From NCBI GenBank assembly GCA_017469355.1, contig JAFUGM010000034.1:1-48947 (forward strand): a stretch of DNA of 48,947 nucleotides, written 5' to 3'. The notes under the pieces were generated by a model. The model saw only the letters and a list, made by a program, of their open reading frames with translations, made no database searches and was not told where the DNA came from. A program made the position numbers and the translations under genes. The stretch's first letter is position 1. Every line of letters starts with the position of its first letter. Positions 17,706 to 26,947 of this stretch are shown here, piece after piece. Origin of the DNA: Solobacterium sp. Lineage in GTDB: Bacteria; Bacillota_I; Bacilli_A; Erysipelotrichales; Erysipelotrichaceae.

Positions 17706-18362
17706 TCAGAATTCTCCGGAGCCAATCCGCTGTGCCGCTTCTGAAAGCGACGAGCAGATATGGGCTTCACTGTTGCGCACTGTCTCGGTTGGCCCAATAT
17801 AATCCGGAACCATAATCGTTTCACATCCCGCCGCAAGCCCTGCCATGACTCCATTGATGGAATCTTCAAATACATAGCAGTCCTTTGGATCACAACCGAT
17901 CTCCTTCGCCGCAAGCAGGAAGATATCCGGTGCTGGTTTGCCATGTTCTACAAAAGTGCCGCTGACCACCTTATCAAAATAATGACGGGTATCGGAGCGG
18001 CTCAGATTCTGTTCAATCAGTTCTGCCTTCGAGGAGCTCGCCACCGCAAGCTTGACACCACTGGCGGTAAATAGTTCCAGCAGCTCCAATAATCCGGGTT
18101 TCATCGGAACCTCATCCTTCATCTTTTCCGCAACCTTGGACGAGCACTCCTGAAACAGGGAATCCGGGTTGTCCGTATGATAATACTTCTTCACTACCGA
18201 TCGAAGCAGATCCCCGGACGTACCACAGATATCCTGTGTAAAGTGAGGCCCAAGCACCACTCCTTCCCGATCTGCGATTTCCCTCCAGGTTTCCTGATAC
18301 AGGCGTTCACTGTCAAACATCAGCCCATCCATGTCAAATATCGCGCCAGATTTCATATTCAC
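17706..18362 (-). CDS. HAD-superfamily phosphatase / beta-phosphoglucomutase-like
   Basis: A 218-residue HAD subfamily IA protein. Motif I is FDMDGLMFDSE (nucleophile Asp10, acid Asp12), followed by an alpha-helical cap, motif II VASSSKAE, and motif III/IV FEDSINGVMAG. This is the layout of beta-phosphoglucomutases and small sugar-phosphate phosphatases; the substrate cannot be set from sequence. It is a single gene, convergent with the zinc-ribbon gene and downstream of the C11 protease terminator. Confidence 0.9.
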   Translation of the reverse strand: MNMKSGAIFDMDGLMFDSERLYQETWREIADREGVVLGPHFTQDICGTSGDLLRSVVKKYYHTDNPDSLFQECSSKVAEKMKDEVPMKPGLLELLELFTASGVKLAVASSSKAELIEQNLSRSDTRHYFDKVVSGTFVEHGKPAPDIFLLAAKEIGCDPKDCYVFEDSINGVMAGLAAGCETIMVPDYIGPTETVRNSEAHICSSLSEAAQRIGSGEF

Positions 18363-18390
18363 CTCTTCAAACGATACTCATTGTACAAGG

Positions 18391-18416
18391 AAAAAGTGGA
18401 ATCACTCCCACTTTTT
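18391..18416 (-). terminator. Terminator of the C11 protease gene
   Basis: AAAAAGTGG (18391-18399) pairs with CCACTTTTT (18408-18416); the A/T ends make it potentially bidirectional. It lies 9 bp past the protease stop codon. Confidence 0.85.
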
Positions 18417-18424
18417 CATTTTGT

Positions 18425-21097
18425 TCAATTGTTATATTCCAACATCGGTGTCCAGACATTGGCGTTATAGATATCGGTAAGACGATATCCGAAGATCGCC
18501 TTCACATCTTCCAGCGCGATCGCTTCTACCTCAAGATCCTCGGAAACGATCAGCTGATCACCCAGGTAATAGGTGTCCAGATACGTTCCGTCATAGTCGT
18601 AGTAATCACACAGGAAGTCGATCGTATCTCCTGCCTCAGGCTGAAGGTAACCCTTGGCTTCCATTCCATCTTCATAGATCTTCAGAATACCAAGAACCTC
18701 ACCATCTGGATGTTCGGGGTTATATTCGATCAGAATGTTCGCCCGCTCGCCATTATAGAGAACCGGAATATATCCGTTGTAGGTATACTCACTGTCACTA
18801 ATATACTCACTGCCAGTGGAATAATAGGAGACGACCTGTCCATTGATTCCCGTCCAGGTTCCGCTGTAATCCACGATCAATGCGCCATCATCATCGAAGG
18901 AATATACTTCATCGATTCCAAGATCGATATATCCTTCCCCATCGTCAACCCAGACGTTCAGATTCACATCTGTGATCAGATCCCATTCACTCTGTGACAG
19001 GGAAAGCACACTCTGTCCCGCATCATTTTCGGTAAGAATCAGATTGGAGGTATCCACATGACTTCTACCGATCAGTAAGGAGAAAAGATCCAGGCTGTTA
19101 GAGTCAACTGCGGAGCTTCCACCCAACATGTCATACAGGGAGTAACCGCCGCCAGAATAGCCGCTTCCATAGGAACCGGAAGACCCATAGCCGGAGTTGG
19201 TATAGCCGCTTGAACCATAACCAGAGCTGTAGCTCGAGCTTCCTCCACCTAACAACAGGTTGAGAATATCGCTGGAATCATAGGAAGAACTGCTTGAGTA
19301 AGAGGAACCTCCGCCCAGAATATCAAACAGAGAGTTAGAGTTGGAGTTACTGACAATCTGGCCGGATGCGGACATCGTCGCAAAGGAACGGATTGCGTCC
19401 GTATAGTCACTGTTCATTCCAAGATTGCTGTAAACCTGAACGGCGCTGTTCACATTCCGCGGACTGTAGTACGGGAAGTAGATGGACATGCCATAGGCGT
19501 TGTTCATGTTGTTGCAGCGATTGTACTTCACGCAGGACTGAATGGAATTTGCCAGCGCATTTGCGGAAGTTGTCCCAAGGTTCTTACAGAAATGAATCAG
19601 GTCAATCTGATCAATCTTGGTAGATGTCGCAAATTCCTTCGTATTGGAACGAGCCGTCGCTACCTTCTGGAAGTTATCTCCTTTGATATCGGAGGTGATA
19701 TCCTTCGCAAACTCACTGAAGATCGCAGGAACCGTTCCGCTGAATTCTGCTAAGTCAATCAGAGAAAGCGAGGTCTTGTCTCTCGATGAAGATTGGTAGG
19801 AAGCAGTGATGAAGTCATCGATGATCTGCTTGCCTACGGTCGTAGTTGGAGTAGAAGAATTCTGTGCCAACATAGTCAGCCAGTCGGTGTAATACCAGCC
19901 AGTTCCCGGCTCGGTTTCTTCACTGGCAATCAGATAATCCGCATACGGTTCCACCGCAATGGCAGTTTCCATATTTGCCATAAGACATGCGTCAAAGCCG
20001 ACAACGTCAAACTTGATACCGCTGTTCTTCAAAGCAGAAGCGATTTCATCCACGGTCATTGTGCCGTTGGGATACAGTTCATCATGCGCATAACCGGAGA
20101 GTGAGCCTCCGCCATGGTCCCAGAGAATTAAGAAGTAACGGTCTGCCGGATAGTTAGCAGCGCCCCACTGAATGAAATCCGTAAGTGTCTGGGGATCTGT
20201 CATCGCCTTCTTTCCAAGGTTCTTATCCAGCGGGACGACGGCCCGATCAGAAATCAGCCAGCGCTGATTCGTATTCGATGCGATGACGGAGTTTTTCCAC
20301 TGTTTGGTTCCGCCGGTTTCCACAACCACATTGACCTTGGAGGAATGCGTCGCATAAACCATCTCATTGAGATCAGAGGTCGCCATGCCGTAATTGGATT
20401 CCAGATCCGTTCCGCACATGTATACAAGAACCGTCACCTGATCGTTGCCATTACCCTTGAGGGTTGTGAACTTTTCCCGGGCACCACTTGCGACAGATGT
20501 GCTCACCGCACTCTGATTCGTATTTTCATAGGTCGTACTGACCGGATTCCATGTTCCGCCTACCGATGCGGAGGAAGCAGTGGTATTCGTCGTAGTCGTC
20601 GTTGTGGTGGCAGGGGTAGATTCCGTAAATCCACTGGACGTTCCGGTGGAAGAGGTTCCGCACATGCCCAACATGTTCATGACGAACAACAGAATCAGAA
20701 CGAGCAGAATGATGCGTAACAGCCCGCCGCTGTTTCTGCGGTTGTTGTTATTTCCGGAGGGAATATTTCCCGAGGAATGCCCACCAGTCACCCCAAAGGG
20801 AACCTGTGTTCCCTGATTGATATGATTGGATGAAGATGATCCGGTATTGTATCCGCCAAGACCGCCGATTCCGTTTAACGGGCTGTTTCCGGACGCACGA
20901 TTCCCATTACCTCCAGCACGGTTTCCGTTCCCAGAAGCTGGTTTGTTATTGGATGAAGCGGCTTTGCGTTCATCATAATCAACGTTTCCGACACTTCCGG
21001 TTCCGAGTCCTTCTCCGCGTTTTCTGACCTTGCCAGAACTCTTTGCGTCAGACTGTGGACGGCCGGTCGGTCTGCCAGACGGTTTATTTTCAGCCAT
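18425..21097 (-). CDS. Membrane-anchored clostripain-like (C11) cysteine protease
   Basis: An 890-residue protein. Residues 1-125 are a low-complexity, Gly/Asn/Ser-rich cytoplasmic tail with no signal peptide. One membrane helix lies at about 126-142 and a Thr/Ser-rich linker runs to about 215. The C11 domain begins VTVLVYMCGTDLES (221) and carries the catalytic His328 (ILWDHGGG) and Cys371 (GFDACLM). A Ser/Tyr/Gly-rich linker (about 585-670) leads to a beta-rich C-terminal domain. Type II membrane topology would place the protease outside. Family members cleave after Arg or Lys, often after self-processing; specificity here is not determined. Confidence 0.9.
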   Translation of the reverse strand: MAENKPSGRPTGRPQSDAKSSGKVRKRGEGLGTGSVGNVDYDERKAASSNNKPASGNGNRAGGNGNRASGNSPLNGIGGLGGYNTGSSSSNHINQGTQVPFGVTGGHSSGNIPSGNNNNRRNSGGLLRIILLVLILLFVMNMLGMCGTSSTGTSSGFTESTPATTTTTTTNTTASSASVGGTWNPVSTTYENTNQSAVSTSVASGAREKFTTLKGNGNDQVTVLVYMCGTDLESNYGMATSDLNEMVYATHSSKVNVVVETGGTKQWKNSVIASNTNQRWLISDRAVVPLDKNLGKKAMTDPQTLTDFIQWGAANYPADRYFLILWDHGGGSLSGYAHDELYPNGTMTVDEIASALKNSGIKFDVVGFDACLMANMETAIAVEPYADYLIASEETEPGTGWYYTDWLTMLAQNSSTPTTTVGKQIIDDFITASYQSSSRDKTSLSLIDLAEFSGTVPAIFSEFAKDITSDIKGDNFQKVATARSNTKEFATSTKIDQIDLIHFCKNLGTTSANALANSIQSCVKYNRCNNMNNAYGMSIYFPYYSPRNVNSAVQVYSNLGMNSDYTDAIRSFATMSASGQIVSNSNSNSLFDILGGGSSYSSSSSYDSSDILNLLLGGGSSSYSSGYGSSGYTNSGYGSSGSYGSGYSGGGYSLYDMLGGSSAVDSNSLDLFSLLIGRSHVDTSNLILTENDAGQSVLSLSQSEWDLITDVNLNVWVDDGEGYIDLGIDEVYSFDDDGALIVDYSGTWTGINGQVVSYYSTGSEYISDSEYTYNGYIPVLYNGERANILIEYNPEHPDGEVLGILKIYEDGMEAKGYLQPEAGDTIDFLCDYYDYDGTYLDTYYLGDQLIVSEDLEVEAIALEDVKAIFGYRLTDIYNANVWTPMLEYNN

Positions 21098-21129
21098 AAT
21101 GATGCCTCCCTTTGTGAAACTATGACCAC

Positions 21130-21135
21130 ATTATA
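21130..21135 (-). promoter_or_regulatory. Candidate -10 element of the C11 protease gene
   Basis: TATAAT on the minus strand, 33 bp upstream of the ATG at 21097, which has GGGAGGC as ribosome site. No clear -35 was found at 17 bp. Confidence 0.4.
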
Positions 21136-21163
21136 TAAGAAATTTACGCTTCTGAGTGGGCTT

Positions 21164-21188
21164 TGAAAAATGCCCCATTACGAGGCAT
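21164..21188 (-). terminator. Terminator of the CHAP protein gene
   Basis: ATGCCTC (minus strand of 21182-21188) pairs with GGGGCAT (21170-21176) and is followed by TTTTTC. It lies just after the stop codon at 21194. Confidence 0.8.
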
Positions 21189-21193
21189 TCAAT

Positions 21194-21964
21194 TCAATCA
21201 CATAATAATTTGGTTGTAAGCGCGTTTGTCTCTGCGCGCTGCTCTTTTTCTTCCTTCTGGATTTCTGCCTGCGCTTCCTGTTCCTCACGCTTCACAGTTT
21301 CATCTTCCGCTACGTTATCCACCCGGATTACATCTTCATTTACCTCAGGGAAATTGATCTGTGCTGGAGTATTGGTAATAACCTGACTTTCTACCGTCTC
21401 ACCGGTTGTTTCATCATAGGTATAGACGGTGGTGATGATCTGTGTTGCAGGAATGACAGCACCGCCGCTGCCCACATAAATATATCCGTAGAAGATCTGT
21501 CCGTTGCGGTTGCTTTGGGAAGGAATCCATCCCTCATGATAACCGCCAACATAACCGCCTTCCTTGATGTAAACCATCGATCCGTCTTCGCTGACTTCCG
21601 TCACAAAGACAACGTGATTGGACCATACGCCAACCGACAGTGGGGCGGGATTCGTGCCGACGGAATACCCGTACGATGCCGCATTGGCATACCATGCGCC
21701 CGCATTGCCAAGCCGTGGCAGGGCAACTCCGGTATAGTCATAACAAAGCTGCCATGCGCCCCAGGTGCAGTTACTCCATCCGCCATAATACGGATTGACT
21801 GCCGCATAGGTCACATAACCGCCATCGCCCCAGGTATCTTCTTCTCCTTCCGCAAGCAGTGTGCTTGGATTCAATGAGAAGAGTGCCAGAGCCAGTGTTC
21901 CCGCAAGAAGCTTTGAAATCTGCTTTTTAAATCCTGTCTGAAACATGTGCTGTGATTTTAACAT
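21194..21964 (-). CDS. Secreted CHAP-domain protein (putative peptidoglycan amidase/endopeptidase)
   Basis: A 256-residue protein with an N-terminal signal sequence (about residues 12-38, LLAGTLALALF core). A CHAP domain follows at about 45-165, with the nucleophile Cys66 in WSNCTWGAW and the catalytic His117 in WSNHVVFV. The last 60 residues are highly charged and helical (Glu/Lys-rich). CHAP enzymes cut peptidoglycan stem peptides or cross-bridges, so a role in wall turnover is likely. The ATG at 21964 sits close behind GAGG; Met7 at 21946 is an alternative. It may share surface functions with the downstream C11 protease. Confidence 0.88.
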   Translation of the reverse strand: MLKSQHMFQTGFKKQISKLLAGTLALALFSLNPSTLLAEGEEDTWGDGGYVTYAAVNPYYGGWSNCTWGAWQLCYDYTGVALPRLGNAGAWYANAASYGYSVGTNPAPLSVGVWSNHVVFVTEVSEDGSMVYIKEGGYVGGYHEGWIPSQSNRNGQIFYGYIYVGSGGAVIPATQIITTVYTYDETTGETVESQVITNTPAQINFPEVNEDVIRVDNVAEDETVKREEQEAQAEIQKEEKEQRAETNALTTKLLCD

Positions 21965-21986
21965 ATCCTCTTGAATTATCCAAACT

Positions 21987-22961
21987 TCATGAATCGTATT
22001 TCATGCATGCATGAGTGATACGCTCTTCAATATCATTCGGCACCGCAAGGTGTTCCGAGGATGAAATCATATAGCCGGCGATTCCATTGGCGAAGGCGAC
22101 TGCCTGTTCTATTGAAAGGTGATGATGAATCGCATACAGGAATGCGGCGTTAAACGTATCTCCTGCGCCAATCGTCTGCCATACAAATACCGCTTCCGTC
22201 GGTACATAGGTTCTTCTTGTTTTCTGGCCCACCAGCACCGGCTTCTTTCCATCTCTTGCGATGACTGCCTGACACAGTTCGCTCAACTGATCTACTGCCG
22301 CTTCTAGCGATAAGGCACCAGTAACCGCCGCGAATTCTTCCACTCCGGATCCGATGATGATATCTGAAGCCGCAATCATACGATCATAAGCGGCTTTTCG
22401 CTCTGCGCTCATTCCATAGGTCTCTGCCCGTACATTTAAATCAAAGACTACCGTACTTCCGTTTTTCTTCAGGCGCTCGACTTTCTCACATACCGCATTC
22501 ATACTGTCGGGGTCATTGTTCATTACCATTCCCCCTGTAAATACCAGCATCGGTTCGTCTTCTGGTATTAACGAAAGATTATCATTGGAAAAGATCGGAT
22601 AATCTCCTCCTGGAGGAAGCCATGGAAACATGACACGTTCATTGTTTTCTTCGATGACCGCGATACAGATCATATTTGCTTTTGCGGGATTCCCTTTGGA
22701 CCAGGAGAGGTTTACCCCATACTCCCTCATGGATTGACTTAAATAGCGGCCGATATTATCCCCGCATAAGTCCGTCACAAAATATGGTTCTTCCCCTAAT
22801 TTCGCAAGCACCGTACATGTATTCCCACATGTGCCGCCATGACGAAAGAGAACTTCAGAGTAATCAACCGCACCCTGCTTCAGATTTCTGAGATGTTGTT
22901 TGACTTCTCCATACGGAAGTAACAGATCCGCACAGAGATCACCGATACAGCATAGTTTCAT
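21987..22961 (-). CDS. PfkB-family carbohydrate kinase
   Basis: A 324-residue ribokinase-fold kinase. The N-terminal CCIGDLCADLLLP and HGGTCGNT, and the C-terminal TIGAGDTFNAAF with the catalytic Asp and anion hole, are intact. Its ATG overlaps the stop of the TrpF-like gene by 4 nt, so it is the third gene of an overlapping operon. The substrate (sugar, nucleoside or sugar phosphate) cannot be told. Its partnership with an isomerase-like barrel and an aminotransferase hints at an amino-sugar or ketose derivative, but that is inference. Confidence 0.9.
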   Translation of the reverse strand: MKLCCIGDLCADLLLPYGEVKQHLRNLKQGAVDYSEVLFRHGGTCGNTCTVLAKLGEEPYFVTDLCGDNIGRYLSQSMREYGVNLSWSKGNPAKANMICIAVIEENNERVMFPWLPPGGDYPIFSNDNLSLIPEDEPMLVFTGGMVMNNDPDSMNAVCEKVERLKKNGSTVVFDLNVRAETYGMSAERKAAYDRMIAASDIIIGSGVEEFAAVTGALSLEAAVDQLSELCQAVIARDGKKPVLVGQKTRRTYVPTEAVFVWQTIGAGDTFNAAFLYAIHHHLSIEQAVAFANGIAGYMISSSEHLAVPNDIEERITHACMKYDS

Positions 22962-23638
22962 AGTGTTTCCTGATATTGATGCACGATGTCACAGAACTGC
23001 GTTACCCGGGCAATATCCTTGCGTACCAGTTTCCCATTTTCCTTAATACTGGTGGCAGTCAATGAGTCTACGCCATCAGGATGAACGGTATTCATCGCCG
23101 CAAGCACATTTTCCGGCCCCAGTCCTCCCGCAAGTATCACCGGAACCGTTACCGCTTCCTTAATACGGCGGTCAATCGACCAGTCATGTGTTTTTCCAGC
23201 TGCGCCAATGCCCGGCACATCTACAGCGACCGTATCCAACAGAATAATATCCGCATAGGATGCCCGATAAATGGCATCTTCAATCGCTTCTTCTCCCGTT
23301 ACTCCAACCGCTTCCATAAGCAATACGTCAGGACAGGCGGCACGGAGTTTTTCCCGGAATGAAGGGTTTCCTCGATATTCCGCACAAAGATGCAAAACAT
23401 CCGGGTTGAGCTCCTTTGTCTCCGCGATGATCGCTTCTTCATTATCCTTTACCGAGATCAGAACCTTTACTGCCTGATTTCCTACTGCCTTAAAGATTTC
23501 CTTACACAATTCTTTTGACACGCCGCAGGGATACGCTCCGTCTGCTTCTTCGGTAAGTACGCCAATGCGGTCTGCCCCTGCCTTAACGCAGGCCAATGCC
23601 TCCTCCACACTCTGCATACTGTAAATCTGCGCAAACAT
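22958..23638 (-). CDS. TrpF-like (phosphoribosylanthranilate isomerase-related) barrel of unknown substrate
   Basis: A 226-residue beta/alpha barrel. The C-terminal half resembles TrpF: LLDTVAVD, GKTHDWSID, VILAGGLGPENV. However, the catalytic Cys of the usual KICG start is absent (QIYS here), and the SGVE-type phosphate loop reads DGVDSLTATS. No other trp gene is nearby. It overlaps the aminotransferase gene by 1 nt and the kinase gene by 4 nt. It is therefore probably not a tryptophan enzyme but a related isomerase or aldolase acting with its operon partners. Confidence 0.75.
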   Translation of the reverse strand: MFAQIYSMQSVEEALACVKAGADRIGVLTEEADGAYPCGVSKELCKEIFKAVGNQAVKVLISVKDNEEAIIAETKELNPDVLHLCAEYRGNPSFREKLRAACPDVLLMEAVGVTGEEAIEDAIYRASYADIILLDTVAVDVPGIGAAGKTHDWSIDRRIKEAVTVPVILAGGLGPENVLAAMNTVHPDGVDSLTATSIKENGKLVRKDIARVTQFCDIVHQYQETL

Positions 23639-24849
23639 CAGTCTTCCTCCGCGTTGAATACATATCGATCCAACCGTTCCAAAGCGTCTTTCAGCTGATG
23701 GTTGGGAACCGCCACATTCATACGAATCGCATAGGGACGATGGAACGGCCGTCCATCCTGCCAGAGCACTCCATATTCCACTCCCTTACGAAGCAGGTCA
23801 TCCATGGAAGTATGATGCGACGCACACCACTTTTCACAATCCAGGAATAACATATAGGTTCCTTCCGGTTTTGCGACAGAGACTCCGTCAAACCGGGTTG
23901 TGATAGTCTCATATGCTTCATTCACGTTTTCACTCAGCACCTGGCAGAGCTCATCTGTCCATTCCTGGCCTTCTTTACTGTAAGCGCCAAGCATCGCATA
24001 CATCCAGAGCACACTCATCTCGTTGTAATGCGAAAGATTGGATTCCTTCTGAATCCGCTCATTCAGCCAGCCGTCAAAGCAGATATGATAGCTCCCGACA
24101 ATTCCCGCAAGAGAAAATGTCTTGGATGGCGCATATTCCGTAACGGTATGCATTTTTGCGTAATCACTGACACTGTATGCCGGGACATGGGTATATCCTT
24201 CCAGAATCAGATCACTCCAGATCTCATCAGATATGACATAGACTTCATATTTAGCAAAGAGATCCATCATTTCCCGAATCTCTTCTCTTGTCCATACCCG
24301 TCCACACGGGTTATGGGGATTACAGAATACTGCCGCATGAATATGGTACTCTTTGATCTTGCGTTCCATATCCGCAAAATCCATGCGCCAGACACCATGA
24401 TCATCCTGTTTCAGATCAGATAACACCATGTTGTATCCGTAGGAATCGATCACATGAGTAAACCCGATATATGTCGGAGAATGAAACAGCACATTATCTC
24501 CTCTTGAACAAAGCACATTCAATGCGGACACTACCCCGCCAAGGACACCATTCTGATAAGCAATATGTTCCTTTTTGATTTCTTCCCCATGGCGCAGCTT
24601 ATGCCAGTTGATAATTCCCTCATACAGTTCTTCCCGTGGTTCAAAATAACCAAAGCAGGGATGTTCAATTCGCTCAATCATCCTGCGGGTAATTTCCGGG
24701 CAGGTGGGGAAGTTCATATCCGCAACCCACATCGGAATACGAGAAAAGCCTTCCTTTGTGGGAACGTCAATCTGATAAAACCTGTTTGGTTCAGCCGCAA
24801 TGGAATCTTTTCCTCTGCGGTCAGGTGCGGTTGTAAAGTCGTATTTCAT
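23638..24849 (-). CDS. MalY/PatB-type PLP aminotransferase or C-S lyase
   Basis: A 403-residue fold-I PLP enzyme. Features include PMWVADMNFPTCPEI near the N-terminus, CNPHNPCGRVW, the PLP region SDEIWSDL, and the Schiff-base Lys in YAPSKTFSLAGI. These match the MalY/PatB group, whose members act as cystathionine beta-lyases or aminotransferases. It is the first gene of a three-gene overlapping operon with a TrpF-like barrel and a PfkB kinase, unlike the usual stand-alone patB, so the substrate may differ. It is divergent from the transketolase genes. Confidence 0.9.
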   Translation of the reverse strand: MKYDFTTAPDRRGKDSIAAEPNRFYQIDVPTKEGFSRIPMWVADMNFPTCPEITRRMIERIEHPCFGYFEPREELYEGIINWHKLRHGEEIKKEHIAYQNGVLGGVVSALNVLCSRGDNVLFHSPTYIGFTHVIDSYGYNMVLSDLKQDDHGVWRMDFADMERKIKEYHIHAAVFCNPHNPCGRVWTREEIREMMDLFAKYEVYVISDEIWSDLILEGYTHVPAYSVSDYAKMHTVTEYAPSKTFSLAGIVGSYHICFDGWLNERIQKESNLSHYNEMSVLWMYAMLGAYSKEGQEWTDELCQVLSENVNEAYETITTRFDGVSVAKPEGTYMLFLDCEKWCASHHTSMDDLLRKGVEYGVLWQDGRPFHRPYAIRMNVAVPNHQLKDALERLDRYVFNAEED

Positions 24850-24924
24850 AAGTTATCCTTCCGGCATTCATTCTACCATGGGGCGGGGTCAGCACTCGCA
24901 CGTTTCCGATTCCTCGCGCAGGAT

Positions 24925-24953
24925 TTCGCCAGTTGCGAAGAAAGTTGTAGAAT
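24925..24953 (+). promoter_or_regulatory. Candidate promoter of the transketolase operon
   Basis: TTCGCC (24925-24930), a 17-bp spacer and TAGAAT (24948-24953). The -10 is good and the -35 weak. Confidence 0.35.
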
Positions 24954-25007
24954 GATCATGAACTGAGCTTCTTTTATAGAAGAACGTTCAGGATGAGGGA
25001 AATAAAT

Positions 25008-25823
25008 ATGAACAATGAAGAATTAAAGCTTCACGCAAGGAATATCCGAAAGAATATCATTCGCCAGGTATCTGAAGCAAAATGCGGTCACCCGGGCGGA
25101 GCGCTCGGAGCAGCAGATATTCTGACCCTGCTCTATTTTGAAATCATGGATATCAATGAAACCAATGTCGGCTCTATTGACCGGGATCGCTTTGTATTAT
25201 CCAAAGGACATTCTTCTCCCCTGCTCTATGCGGTATTAAGTGAAAAGGGCTTCCTTCCGGAAGAAGAACTTCTGACCTTCCGTAAGATTGACAGTCGTCT
25301 TCAGGGACATCCAAACATGAACTATGTGAAAGGTGTGGATATGTCGACAGGCTCCCTGGGTCAGGGACTTGCGGCAGCCGATGGCATGGCAATTGCCAAC
25401 CGGCTTTCCGGCAACTCGCACCGGGTCTATTGTCTTGTCGGAGATGGAGAAAGTGAAGAAGGTGAAATCTGGGAGGCCGCGATGGCCGCAGCTCACTATA
25501 AGAGTGATAATCTCTGCGCAATCATCGATGTGAATGGGCTTCAGATTGACGGCACGACCGATGAAGTCATCGGCCCTAATCCACTCGATGAAAAGTTCAA
25601 GGCATTCGGCTGGCATGTGATCAACGTTGACGGTCATGACTTTGACGCCCTCCGCGATGCGTTTAAGGAAGCTGCCGAAACCAAGGGTAAGCCAACCGCT
25701 ATCGTAGCGAAAACCATCAAGGGAAAAGGTGTTTCTTTCATGGAAAACCAGGTCGCATGGCATGGTGTGGCACCAGATGCAGAACAGACGAAGATCGCAT
25801 TAGCAGATCTCGATAAGGAGTAA
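25008..25823 (+). CDS. Transketolase, N-terminal (TPP-binding) subunit
   Basis: A 271-residue subunit of a split transketolase. The ATG at 25008 follows GAGGGAAATAA and is preferred over the in-frame ATG at 24993. Family blocks are AKCGHPGGALGAADIL, SKGHSSPLLYAVL, the TPP/metal motif GDGESEEGEIWEA, and KTIKGKGVSFME. It transfers two-carbon ketol units between sugar phosphates only together with the C-terminal subunit, encoded 5 bp downstream. It is divergent from the aminotransferase/kinase operon, which may feed or use the same sugar pool. Confidence 0.95.
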   Translation: MNNEELKLHARNIRKNIIRQVSEAKCGHPGGALGAADILTLLYFEIMDINETNVGSIDRDRFVLSKGHSSPLLYAVLSEKGFLPEEELLTFRKIDSRLQGHPNMNYVKGVDMSTGSLGQGLAAADGMAIANRLSGNSHRVYCLVGDGESEEGEIWEAAMAAAHYKSDNLCAIIDVNGLQIDGTTDEVIGPNPLDEKFKAFGWHVINVDGHDFDALRDAFKEAAETKGKPTAIVAKTIKGKGVSFMENQVAWHGVAPDAEQTKIALADLDKE

Positions 25824-25828
25824 TCATT

Positions 25829-26749
25829 ATGGCAAAAGCTACTAGACAGGCATATGGCGAAAAGCTCGCCGAACTGATAAAGGAAAATGAGAAGATCGTC
25901 GTACTTGACGCGGATCTCGCCAATGCGACAAAGACAAATATCGCTCAGAAAGCTGTTCCGGAACGGTTCTTCGATATGGGAATCGCAGAAGCAGATATGA
26001 TCGGACATGCGGCAGGACTCGCCGCAAGCGGATATATCCCCTTCGCTTCCAGCTTCGCCATGTTTGCGACAGGAAGAGCCTGGGAACAGATCCGCAACAG
26101 CGTAGCTTACCCTCATCTCAATGTGAAGGTATGCGGAACCCATGCGGGCATCACCGTCGGAGAAGACGGCGTCAGCCACCAGGCAATTGAAGATATCGCT
26201 CTGATGCGGGTAATTCCGAATATGGAAGTTTATGTCCCAAGTGATGAGAAACAGACCCATGCGGTCCTGGATCATATCGTAAAAACCGACGCTCCAACCT
26301 ATGTAAGACTGGGACGGGCCGCAGTTGCGGATGTCTATGATTCCAGTGACATGGATGTCACAAAAATCAATGTGCTTCGCACTGGTACGAAAGCCGCGAT
26401 CTTTGCGTGTGGTGTCTGCGTCGCCTCTGCGGTAGAAGCCGCAGATCGTCTGAAAGAAGAAGGCATCGACATTACGGTGGTAGATGTATGTGCGATCAAA
26501 CCATGTGATGAAGAAGGCATTGTAAAGATTCTGGAATCCCATGACCTCATATTCGCCGCCGAAGAGCATAATGTGGTCGGAGGTCTGGGTGGAATGATTG
26601 CGGAACTCTCTACAACAAGATGTCCCCGCCGAATCATTCGCTTTGGTATTCAGGATGCCTTTGCGGAAAGCGGACACTATGCCGCATTAATGAAAAAATA
26701 CCGACTGGACGGAGACGGTATTTACGAACAGCTGAAAGAGCATCTCTGA
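25829..26749 (+). CDS. Transketolase, C-terminal (pyrimidine-binding) subunit
   Basis: A 306-residue partner of the preceding subunit. It has the pyrimidine-domain hallmarks DADLANATKT, FDMGIAEADMIGHAAGLA (Glu needed for TPP activation) and GTHAGITVGEDGVSHQ, plus a C-terminal transketolase-C domain with AAEEHNVVGGLGGMIAE. It starts 5 bp after the first subunit's stop. Splitting the enzyme into two genes is common in Firmicutes and archaea. Confidence 0.95.
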   Translation: MAKATRQAYGEKLAELIKENEKIVVLDADLANATKTNIAQKAVPERFFDMGIAEADMIGHAAGLAASGYIPFASSFAMFATGRAWEQIRNSVAYPHLNVKVCGTHAGITVGEDGVSHQAIEDIALMRVIPNMEVYVPSDEKQTHAVLDHIVKTDAPTYVRLGRAAVADVYDSSDMDVTKINVLRTGTKAAIFACGVCVASAVEAADRLKEEGIDITVVDVCAIKPCDEEGIVKILESHDLIFAAEEHNVVGGLGGMIAELSTTRCPRRIIRFGIQDAFAESGHYAALMKKYRLDGDGIYEQLKEHL

Positions 26750-26787
26750 TACAAACAAAGGCTCCCACAACAGCACCTTTGTGATGC

Positions 26788-26874
26788 GTTCAAGTCTTTC
26801 AAATTTAGGGGTATCGCTTGAAAATGCAACCCCTTTTTTATGGCACCTTAAATTGAATGGCTTGAAAGTATAAA
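26788..26874 (+). terminator. Terminator of the transketolase operon within a larger inverted repeat
   Basis: AGGGGT (26807-26812) pairs with ACCCCT (26829-26834), followed by TTTTTTA. The hairpin sits inside a wider imperfect inverted repeat: TTCAAGTCTTTCAAATTTA on the left faces TAAATTGAATGGCTTGAA on the right. Confidence 0.7.
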
Positions 26875-26947
26875 ACCGCCTGTAGTGCGGGCTTTTCTGA
26901 CTGTCTGCTCTGCATACATGATCATCATCACACAGAGAAGATCTGGG

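Noticed and set aside
25634-26677. 347-codon minus-strand frame
   Set aside because: It is antisense to the two transketolase genes, has no domain, and its composition fits a shadow frame.
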